Translations under genes and position numbers: made by a program
In this document: in pieces, positions 46,129-53,533 of the stretch
How the letters are laid out: each line of letters starts with the position of its first letter
How positions within the stretch are numbered: the first letter of the stretch is position 1
Assembly (NCBI GenBank): GCA_022508505.1
Contig: JAFLVC010000009.1
Span: 20,513-84,512, forward strand
DNA from: Clostridiales bacterium
GTDB taxonomy: Bacteria > Bacillota > Clostridia > Christensenellales > Pumilibacteraceae
Length of the DNA: 64,000 nucleotides
Direction: 5' to 3'
Notes under the pieces: model-generated
The model's database searches: none
What the model was told of the DNA's origin: nothing
Seen by the model: only the letters and a program-made list of their open reading frames with translations

Positions 46129-47224
46129 ACGCTTCCTCCGCCGATTTTTTGGGTTTCTCGCGTTTTTCCTGTTCTTTTTCCGATGCGTCGGGTTTTTCCG
46201 CCGCAGTGGTTTCACTTGCACCCGTGTTCTCGGGTTCGTCGGGCGTGACTTTGATTGCCACTCCGTTATTGTCTATGATTATTTCCTCGCCGCTGTCCTT
46301 TTGAGAATGCCTATCCTTCCAAAACTTGATGTCGGGCATGGGGTGCGCGAGCTTGGTCTTGTCGTACTCGAAATAGCCGTCGTTCAGTTTATCCTGCCGC
46401 GCAAAAATGAACACCTTTTTGCCCGCGCGGCGCGCTCTTATGATGTGCGCCACGATGTACGCCACGCCGAACACAATCAGCAAAATGCTGACGAGCTGAC
46501 TTACGCGAAGCCCCCCGACGTCGGGCACTTCTCCATTGCCGCTCACCGTCGGCGGAACGAGCCACAGGCTGTCTGCGCGCATGCCTTCTATCCACACCCT
46601 GCCTATGCCGTAATATATGCAGTAGCACGAGAATACGAAACCGTCAAAGCTCTTGTGCTTTCCGATATACAAAAAGAACAGCAGTCCGAAGCCGACGAGA
46701 TCCCACATCGATTCGTAGAAGAATGTCGCGTAGTACCAAATACCGTTAATCTCGACGCCCATCGGGAAGTACATCAGCGACGGATCGGTTATCATGTAGC
46801 CGTGCGCCTCTTCGTTGGCGAAGTTGCCCCACCTGCCGATAGCCTGACCGAGTATTATGAACACAAACCCGAGGTCGAGAAGCTGCATAAATGTTATGCG
46901 CTTGTTTTCGGGGTTTTTCTTGCGTTTTTTCCAAAGCGACAGCAAAAACGCGCCGATGACCGCGCCGATAAGTCCGCCGTAAATCGCAAGGCCTTGAAGC
47001 CCCTTGTCGTCCGCGCCGATAAATCGCGTAAACGTCCAATGCCCACCGTTAATGAGGTCGAACACGACGTAATATATGCGAGCGAAAACTATGGCGAGCG
47101 GAAGACAGAATATGATTATATCGACGACCGTGTCGCCCTCTATCCCCCTGTGCTTTGCCGTAAAGTACGCGAGAACGACGCACAGAACTATTCCGCAAGC
47201 GATTATAAACCCGTACCAGTTCAT
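46106..47224 (-). CDS. lgt: Prolipoprotein diacylglyceryl transferase with acidic tail
   Basis: 372 residues. Residues 1-280 are Lgt: FARIYYVVFD, GLAIYGGLIGA, GRWGNFANEEAHG (the Lgt signature with catalytic Arg region) and RVWIEGMRADSL. It lipidates the cysteine of lipoproteins, of which at least four are encoded in this window. The last 90 residues are a charged, variable tail that standard Lgt proteins lack. The start codon lies 9 nt after a perfect -10 box with no Shine-Dalgarno, so initiation is predicted to be leaderless. Confidence 0.95.
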   Translation of the reverse strand: MNWYGFIIACGIVLCVVLAYFTAKHRGIEGDTVVDIIIFCLPLAIVFARIYYVVFDLINGGHWTFTRFIGADDKGLQGLAIYGGLIGAVIGAFLLSLWKKRKKNPENKRITFMQLLDLGFVFIILGQAIGRWGNFANEEAHGYMITDPSLMYFPMGVEINGIWYYATFFYESMWDLVGFGLLFFLYIGKHKSFDGFVFSCYCIYYGIGRVWIEGMRADSLWLVPPTVSGNGEVPDVGGLRVSQLVSILLIVFGVAYIVAHIIRARRAGKKVFIFARQDKLNDGYFEYDKTKLAHPMPDIKFWKDRHSQKDSGEEIIIDNNGVAIKVTPDEPENTGASETTAAEKPDASEKEQEKREKPKKSAEEAYEDRWDD

Positions 47225-47233
47225 AGTATTACG

Positions 47234-47262
47234 ATTATATACCGCCGCGCGCCCTTTGTCAA
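47234..47262 (-). promoter_or_regulatory. Perfect consensus promoter of lgt
   Basis: On the minus strand: TTGACA, 17 bp, TATAAT. The lgt ATG begins 9 nt further on. Confidence 0.88.
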
Positions 47263-47286
47263 GCGTTACGCCGTCAAAGGGAATAT

Positions 47287-48552
47287 TTACGGCGCAACGG
47301 CTGTTATTTGCGGCGACTGCTTGTATATATTGGCGCGGATTTTGACGCGCTTGACAAACTTACCGCCATCGTAATACTTTAAATACGTGGTGCTTAAGCA
47401 GCCGTCCTTGCCGGGCGCTATTAAAAGCCTGTCACCTCTTTCCGCGCCCTCGTCGAAATACTTGCGCTCGTAATCGACGAACTCGCGTTCTTCGTGCGGC
47501 ACCGTAGCGTTTATCTCGCTTTCGGGCACAATATCGTACTCGCGTTTGCTCCCGAAAATTTTTACCGTCGCTTTCCCGCCTCCCGCCGATACCGAAAAAT
47601 ATACGGGCTTATCCGTAGTGTTTGTAATGACAAGGTCGCTCATCGAACTTATCATGGCGTCCAGCCCCGCTGGACAATACGACGGGCAAATGGAATGCGC
47701 GTTTGCCGCCGCGTCGAGCCCGGCGAGAAGCGCGGCGTTGTAGACGGCCGTAGAAGCCTGACAGGCGCCGCCGCCCACGCCGTCGACGTACTTGCCGTCT
47801 ACGATTATCTTTGCAGTCTGAAAGCCGTTTTCCTCCGTTCTCTCGCCCACGCACTCGTTAAACGACAGCGCCTCTCCGGGCGCAATGGAAACGCCGTCAA
47901 ACTTTTTGACAGCAGTTTCCACGTTGTGCGCCCTCTGCGGCGTGGACGACGAGTAGTCGGTCGTATATGCCGAACGGAGCGTCAACGCCCTTTTAAGCTC
48001 TGCGGCAAAAACGTCGGGCTCCAACACCTCGACGGCGGCGTCCACGGTCTTGCTTCCGCCGAAAAACTTCAAGCTGTAATACAGCACGCCGTACGTCCTT
48101 TCTTCGTCGAGCGCGCGCCCCGCTTTTTCGGGCGTGACGTAATACCTTCCGCCGTCGTACATAACTTTCGCGTCGATCGGCGCGATATAAAGATACTCGG
48201 CGACGGCGTCCATCGTCCTTTCGAGCCGCGGGAAGCAATACAGTAATGCGGTTTTATAACTCGCACCCTTTTGGATTATAAAATCGACGAGCTCGATTTT
48301 CCGATCAAGCGGACTGTTTATCCGCCGCCTTTCTATTTCCTCATGAACGGTAAAATCGGACGGGGTTATATACTCGTCCGTATAAGTAAAGGTTTTGCCG
48401 CCCGCGTTTATCGTGACTGCGACCTCGCCTTGCGCCTCTTCCGTCTCGATCGGCGCGGCTACCGTTACGTGCGGCTCGCTTCTCGCCGCGCTCGGAAAGC
48501 AAATCAGCGGCACGGCGGCAAATATCGATGCTATAAAATTAACGACATACAT
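47287..48552 (-). CDS. VanW-family exported protein
   Basis: 421 residues. A signal peptide (residues 1-24) is followed by a peptidoglycan-binding-like region with YYVTPEKAGRALDE, then the VanW domain with TDYSSSTPQRAHNVETAVKK, LSFNECVGERTEENGF and GVGGGACQASTAVYNAAL, and a C-terminal G5-like segment. VanW proteins are widespread in clostridial envelopes; the biochemical role is not settled. It lies between cca and lgt. No Shine-Dalgarno precedes the ATG; a weak promoter (TTCATA, 17 bp, CATACT) lies 10 nt upstream. Confidence 0.9.
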   Translation of the reverse strand: MYVVNFIASIFAAVPLICFPSAARSEPHVTVAAPIETEEAQGEVAVTINAGGKTFTYTDEYITPSDFTVHEEIERRRINSPLDRKIELVDFIIQKGASYKTALLYCFPRLERTMDAVAEYLYIAPIDAKVMYDGGRYYVTPEKAGRALDEERTYGVLYYSLKFFGGSKTVDAAVEVLEPDVFAAELKRALTLRSAYTTDYSSSTPQRAHNVETAVKKFDGVSIAPGEALSFNECVGERTEENGFQTAKIIVDGKYVDGVGGGACQASTAVYNAALLAGLDAAANAHSICPSYCPAGLDAMISSMSDLVITNTTDKPVYFSVSAGGGKATVKIFGSKREYDIVPESEINATVPHEEREFVDYERKYFDEGAERGDRLLIAPGKDGCLSTTYLKYYDGGKFVKRVKIRANIYKQSPQITAVAP

Positions 48553-48622
48553 GACTACGCATAGTATGTCGAAAAGTATCGAATTTATGAAGATATTTTC
48601 TTCCGCTGTTTATCTATTATAT

Positions 48623-49990
48623 TTACTTCTTCCGCGTCGGCGCTTCCTCTTCCACCTCGCGCGGAAGCCTGTCCGCCATCTTTTTGAGCCACTCGGAGTT
48701 GTTGTTTGCCGGGGTTATCACGCACTCGCGCCACAGATATTCGAGCGCTTGAGATATAGCCGCACCCTCGAAGCCCATTTCGGAAAGGTCCTTGCCCGAA
48801 ATCTTGAGCGACCTTTTGAGTATGGGTGCGCCTTCCGCAATCATTTTTTCGCGTACCGTCTCGAAGCGGTGCGGCGCCTTTGCATCCTCCGCGTTCATCA
48901 TTCCGGTAGCGAGCCTGTCGGCGCGTATCAAAGCCACGAGCTTGTCGAGAATGTCGTAGTTCTTTGCGACAAACACCCTTATCTTTGCCTCGCGCGTGTC
49001 GCCGCGCATATCGTACATGTGGAGGGCGCAAAGCCGTGAAATCTGTTCTATCACGTCTTTGGGGTAGCGCATGCGGTTGAGTATTATGCGCGACTGAATT
49101 TCCGAGCACTTTTCATGCCCATGGAAGTTGCCGAAATTCTTGAAGCTGTACGCCTTGCCGACGTCGTGAAGAAGCGCCGCGAGCCGAAGATTTGTCATAG
49201 GCGGCGCGTACCTCACGCACTGAAACGAATGCTCCATCACGTCGTATTTGTGATACGCCGCAGGCTGAACAAGCCCGTCGCAATCGGCAATCTCGGGTAT
49301 GAGATGCTTCCACAGATCGAGCTGTTTCAAAAGTCTTAAGCCCCGGTAATGCGCGTTTTCTATTCCGTTGACAGTATCGGCGTAGAGAATCTTGTCGAGC
49401 TCGGCGCGCTTTCTCTCAGTCGTTATGTCGTTGAGCTGAAAGCCCATGGACTTTGCGGCGAGCGCCGTCTCACCCTCTATCTTGAATCCGAGCTGGGCCG
49501 CAAGCCTTACGAGCCGCAACAGCCGAAGTCCGTCCGACTCGAACACGCGCTTGTTGCACCCTCGAAGAAGCTTCACCTCGCAGTCTTTCACGCCGCCGAG
49601 CGGATCGATAATCTCGTCGCGCTTGACGTCGTAATATATGGCGTTGCACGTAAAATCGCGGCGCACTGCGTCGGCGTTTATGTCGGTAGTAAAGAAAACC
49701 TGCGACGGCGTGTGTTCTCCGCCCTCGTTGTACACCTCGACCCTAAACGGCGTGTATTCGAGCTTGACGCCGTTATACGATATCTCCGCCGTGCCCATGC
49801 GGTGGTTTACCATCGTCATGGCGGCGCGCGGCGGGAGCTTCAGCCCCTGCGCGGGCACGGGTCCCGCAATGTCAATATCCGTGCACTTATATCCGCAAAG
49901 CGCGTTGCGAACATAACCTCCGACGATGTAAATATTATCGCCGAGGCTACCGATAAGCTCGGCTGCGTCGCTGTCTATGTGTATCTTCAT
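48623..49990 (-). CDS. cca: CCA tRNA nucleotidyltransferase / poly(A) polymerase family
   Basis: 455 residues. The nucleotidyltransferase signature is VGGYVRNALCGYKCTDIDIA with metal Asp38 and Asp40. RRDFTCNAIYYD and the nucleotide-binding ESDGLRLLRLVRLAAQLGF region follow. An HD domain (LLHDVGKAY) and a C-terminal helical part complete it. It adds or repairs the tRNA 3' CCA. The tRNA-Leu here already encodes CCA, so a repair role is likely for that tRNA. ATG 49990 lies 7 nt after a TATAAT box with no Shine-Dalgarno. Confidence 0.94.
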   Translation of the reverse strand: MKIHIDSDAAELIGSLGDNIYIVGGYVRNALCGYKCTDIDIAGPVPAQGLKLPPRAAMTMVNHRMGTAEISYNGVKLEYTPFRVEVYNEGGEHTPSQVFFTTDINADAVRRDFTCNAIYYDVKRDEIIDPLGGVKDCEVKLLRGCNKRVFESDGLRLLRLVRLAAQLGFKIEGETALAAKSMGFQLNDITTERKRAELDKILYADTVNGIENAHYRGLRLLKQLDLWKHLIPEIADCDGLVQPAAYHKYDVMEHSFQCVRYAPPMTNLRLAALLHDVGKAYSFKNFGNFHGHEKCSEIQSRIILNRMRYPKDVIEQISRLCALHMYDMRGDTREAKIRVFVAKNYDILDKLVALIRADRLATGMMNAEDAKAPHRFETVREKMIAEGAPILKRSLKISGKDLSEMGFEGAAISQALEYLWRECVITPANNNSEWLKKMADRLPREVEEEAPTRKK

Positions 49991-49997
49991 AGCCGAA

Positions 49998-50026
49998 ATT
50001 ATAGCATAGGAAAGCGCGAATTGCAA
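49998..50026 (-). promoter_or_regulatory. Promoter of cca
   Basis: On the minus strand: TTGCAA, 17 bp, TATAAT. A transcript starting 7 nt beyond the -10 box would begin one base before the ATG. Confidence 0.85.
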
Positions 50027-50059
50027 CAGTATAAGCCAACATTTCCAAAAATTTTGCCG

Positions 50060-50088
50060 TTGACAAACGGAACGATTTGCGCTATACT
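50060..50088 (+). promoter_or_regulatory. Promoter of the esterase gene
   Basis: TTGACA, 17 bp, TATACT. The ATG at 50095 starts exactly 6 nt after the -10 box, at the expected +1. Confidence 0.88.
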
Positions 50089-50094
50089 CTATAC

Positions 50095-50829
50095 ATGAGA
50101 AAATACGAAATTGCGGTCGTTTCCAAAAACGGCTATGCGCGAACGGTGCGAATTTACGCGCCCAAGAACGCCGACCGCGCCGTCATCATGCACGACGGGC
50201 AAAACGTCTTTTACGACAGCGACGCCACCTACAAAAAGAGCTGGCGCGCTCTCGACGCGCTTAAAAGCCTCGGCATAAAAAACACCGCCGTAATCGGCGT
50301 CGATTCTGCCGTGACGCGCGAGCTCGACTACCCGCCTTTCCCAAACGAAGTGACAGACCGCCGTTTGGGCGGCGGCGCCGAGGCATACATGAGCTACGTC
50401 GACGACGGGCTTATTCCATATCTCGACGGGCGGTTTGCGTTCAAGTCATACGCGATGGTCGGCTCGTCGTTCGGCGCGCTGTCCACGCTTTATTACGCCG
50501 CGCGAAACAACAAAAGGTTCAAGGCGTACGGAATCCTGTCCGCCCCGCTCTTTGTGTCGCCAAAAGCTTTTACCGACTTTTTCGATAACTCCGAGTTCGA
50601 CGCGGACGGCTTTTACGAGATATATACGGGCGGAAGCGAGAACGTCGAGGAATATCCGATTGACGTGTCGACCATGTTCGTACACGACGCGTTCACTATT
50701 GCCGACGCGCTGCGAAAAAGCGGAGTAAAACGCCTTCGCCTCACCGTGGAGAACGAGGGCGTTCACGACGAAACGTGTTGGCGCGATCCGCTAAAGCGGC
50801 TTTTGACCGAGTTTTCAAAGCTCGACTGA
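50095..50829 (+). CDS. Putative esterase (alpha/beta hydrolase, Fes/YieL-like)
   Basis: 244 residues. VIMHDGQNVFYD, the nucleophile elbow GSSFGA (Ser near 127), and a late catalytic His in EGVHDETCW fit the esterase-D/enterochelin-esterase-like family. No signal peptide was seen, so it is cytosolic. The substrate is unknown. ATG 50095 is chosen over the in-frame TTG-type start at 50077, which lies inside the promoter. It is divergent from cca and closed by a terminator. Confidence 0.85.
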   Translation: MRKYEIAVVSKNGYARTVRIYAPKNADRAVIMHDGQNVFYDSDATYKKSWRALDALKSLGIKNTAVIGVDSAVTRELDYPPFPNEVTDRRLGGGAEAYMSYVDDGLIPYLDGRFAFKSYAMVGSSFGALSTLYYAARNNKRFKAYGILSAPLFVSPKAFTDFFDNSEFDADGFYEIYTGGSENVEEYPIDVSTMFVHDAFTIADALRKSGVKRLRLTVENEGVHDETCWRDPLKRLLTEFSKLD

Positions 50830-50837
50830 CAAAACAC

Positions 50838-50872
50838 AAAAGCGCCGAAGGCATTTGGCTTTCGGCGCTTTT
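50838..50872. terminator. Bidirectional terminator
   Basis: AAAAGCGCCGAA and its complement TTCGGCGCTTTT flank an 11-nt loop. It lies between the convergent esterase and transglutaminase-like genes. Confidence 0.88.
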
Positions 50873-50891
50873 AGTTTGACTTTGCTTGTCG

Positions 50892-53486
50892 CTATTTAAC
50901 CAAAACCAAGATGATTCGGTCGTACTTTAATATTTCCACTTGGGCTTTGGGGTGCTTTTGCTGCACTGCGGATTTGATAGTGGTCGACAGCACCGACGAC
51001 GGCAGCGCGCACTCGTCCTCGAAGTGTATTTCGATCGACTGATAGTTGATCTTGCAGTAGCCGTTGCCCATACCGGGAACGTATATCGACGTTTTCTTCT
51101 CGTACGCCGACGCAAACGCCGTCATGATTTCGGTAACGCGCGACCGCTGATTCTCGCCCGCCGCGACCTCGCAGTTTATCGTAACGCCGTTATACACCAT
51201 GTCGACGTACGGCGAAAGCGGACTGTCCGCGGTGCGCGGCGCATAAACTATTTCGCACTCGCCCCAGCTGCTGCTGTGCTTTTCAAACGTGTACGGCTCG
51301 AAGTGCGTAGCGTCCGCATAACTGTCGGTTACAAACAGCCAGTCGTGCAGTCCGAGCTCGTAATCGGCAAGCGTGCCGCCTATGATGCCCGACGTGACGG
51401 GATCGCCCCAAGTGCAATCTACGATGTACCAAGCGCCGTCGATAAACACCTTGTTCCAAGCGTGTCCGCCCGATTGCGCGACGCTCGTGCCCGCCATGCC
51501 CGCGACGCGCACGCACGGAATACCCTCGATATTGCACATGAGCGTGTATGCCTTGCTCATGCCGTCGCATACGGCGTACGGGCTGTAGACGACGCCGTCG
51601 ATAGGCTTGATTCCGTCGCCGAACACGCCCTCGAGATAGTACGCAGAATACGCCTCGCCGTTACTCAGCACCTTTGTTGCCGGCGTGTCGTACGTGACCT
51701 GCCACATTATCCAATCATATATGGCGTGCGCCTTTTGCTTGTCGGTCATGTCATCGGTGATTATTTTGCGCAATATGCCGCGCGCAATTTCGTAAAGCGT
51801 TTCGGCGCTCGAGCCCTTTTCGGGTAGCGGCCGCGTGTGGTTTTCCGCGGCGAAATACAGCTCGTCGGAGTACTTCACTCTCTGCGTGCGCTCGAGCAAG
51901 TCTATGGGGAAAACGTAGTCGTCGGGACGGTACTTATCTTCGTCGTAATTTATGTGCGGAATATTGGAATGGAGCTGAACGTTGTAGCGCGACGATGTGG
52001 AAGCGCTGTACATCTGCTTGCTCGGATTGTTGACGGTGTTGACCGTCATATCGGTATGGATTATTTTTCCACCGTCCGAAAGCCACGCACCGCGGCCGGT
52101 GTAATTGCCCGACGTCGCGCCTATTCTGAACGCGTAGTTCCACAGTTGATCGGCGGTGTACGTCATATCGTAGCCGACGTAGCACTCAAACTGCACGTGC
52201 GGTCTCACCGCCGTCTTTGATCTGTTTATGACGTAATACTCAAACGCATTGACGTATTCCTCGTCGGACGTCAAATAGTGATCCTTGTCCTGATAGATGT
52301 TTTGTATATACGGCTTAGCCGCGGAAGGGAGCTGCTTAAACGCTACGTAATCGGAATAGTCGCTTTCGCGAAAAAGGTCGCCGTCGCCCAGCGACTTGAC
52401 GCGTATTTTGTAGGTGGACTGTGCGCCCGTCGCGCAAAGCGTCATCACGCCCGCCGCGTCGAAGCCGTTTTCGTCGAACAGCGCCGCGTTAGCCTTTTTG
52501 CTGTAAGTGCCGACGGTGCCGTTCGGCTGAGTGATTTCCACCTGCATATCGCCTTCTGCATTTGCCGTAATATACAAATGCGGATACATGTTGTCGAACA
52601 CGACGCGAACGTCCGTCGGCACCACGCTGCCCGCGCAGGTGACCGTCACTTCGCTTTCGCCGTTAACGGTGCGCTTTTGACCGTTTACAAACAGCTCGAC
52701 GGTGTGCCGCCCCGCCGTCGGGGTATATTCGACTTCCGTCTCGCTTCCGACGTAAAACGTCTTGCCGTCGACGCGCCACTCTATATAGTTTTCGGGATTC
52801 AATATATTATCGGTTATTTCCGCTTTGAGCTCAAGCGGCGAATAATCCTCGCTCTGATTGAGTTTGCCGCTGACCGTGCCCTCGGCATTGACCGCAAAGT
52901 ACGTGCGGATAGTCGCGCTGTCGTAGCATTCGGGTTTTGCCGCGCTCTTTGCCGTAATGACGACCGCGCCGACGTTTTCCGGCTCGTAGGCGAACGTTTC
53001 GGACGCGCTTTTGATATCCACGCGCGTGTCGTCCACGTACCAAAGAATTTTGCCGTCTGCAATCGAGCCCGTCGCCGCCACTTTAAACGTGACAGCTTTC
53101 GTACTGCCCACCGTTTGAATCAAATCGCCCGTCGTCTCAATAGTCAATCCGTCCTCTGCGACGATTACGCGCATGGTATCCCTTGAGCCGTCCGACGAAA
53201 GCGTCAGGGTCGCACTCCCCGTCGAATATGCGTAAAGCGTTGTGCCCGAAACGCCGACGACGCGCGCGTCGGAGGAAGTCACCGAATACCGTCCGCCGTT
53301 GCTTCTTATGACGCCGCGCAAATCGTACGTATCGCCTACCGACATGTTGATTTTGCTCTTTGTAAACTCGGCGTAGTAGCTTTCGGTCGAAAACAGAGTA
53401 CAGCCGCCGAGGAAAACAGCGACAAAAATCACCGCCGACATGACGACGGATACGAAAGATATTCTCTTTGCGGATTTTAAAACCAT
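50892..53486 (-). CDS. Transglutaminase-like lipoprotein with Ig-like repeats, active-site triad intact
   Basis: 864 residues. The lipobox is FLGGC (Cys29). A BIG_2-like domain (INMSVGDTYDL, residues 45-110) and two more beta domains of similar type follow. The C-terminal transglutaminase-like domain keeps the triad: Cys640 (YAVCDGMSK), His675 (GGHAWNKV) and Asp690 (VDCTWGD). It is anchored outside the cell and may be a cysteine protease or crosslinker of wall or surface proteins. AGGTGGTTTGC precedes ATG 53486. It lies 47 bp downstream of a paralogous gene. Confidence 0.88.
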   Translation of the reverse strand: MVLKSAKRISFVSVVMSAVIFVAVFLGGCTLFSTESYYAEFTKSKINMSVGDTYDLRGVIRSNGGRYSVTSSDARVVGVSGTTLYAYSTGSATLTLSSDGSRDTMRVIVAEDGLTIETTGDLIQTVGSTKAVTFKVAATGSIADGKILWYVDDTRVDIKSASETFAYEPENVGAVVITAKSAAKPECYDSATIRTYFAVNAEGTVSGKLNQSEDYSPLELKAEITDNILNPENYIEWRVDGKTFYVGSETEVEYTPTAGRHTVELFVNGQKRTVNGESEVTVTCAGSVVPTDVRVVFDNMYPHLYITANAEGDMQVEITQPNGTVGTYSKKANAALFDENGFDAAGVMTLCATGAQSTYKIRVKSLGDGDLFRESDYSDYVAFKQLPSAAKPYIQNIYQDKDHYLTSDEEYVNAFEYYVINRSKTAVRPHVQFECYVGYDMTYTADQLWNYAFRIGATSGNYTGRGAWLSDGGKIIHTDMTVNTVNNPSKQMYSASTSSRYNVQLHSNIPHINYDEDKYRPDDYVFPIDLLERTQRVKYSDELYFAAENHTRPLPEKGSSAETLYEIARGILRKIITDDMTDKQKAHAIYDWIMWQVTYDTPATKVLSNGEAYSAYYLEGVFGDGIKPIDGVVYSPYAVCDGMSKAYTLMCNIEGIPCVRVAGMAGTSVAQSGGHAWNKVFIDGAWYIVDCTWGDPVTSGIIGGTLADYELGLHDWLFVTDSYADATHFEPYTFEKHSSSWGECEIVYAPRTADSPLSPYVDMVYNGVTINCEVAAGENQRSRVTEIMTAFASAYEKKTSIYVPGMGNGYCKINYQSIEIHFEDECALPSSVLSTTIKSAVQQKHPKAQVEILKYDRIILVLVK

Positions 53487-53533
53487 GCAAACCACCTAAT
53501 TTATTTTAATACAAATTGCATCAAAAAATCAAC

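Noticed and set aside
45902..47374. 490-codon open frame opposite lgt
   Set aside because: lgt on the minus strand is unmistakable and occupies the region. The plus-strand frame is low in plausible motifs and spans the lgt promoter.
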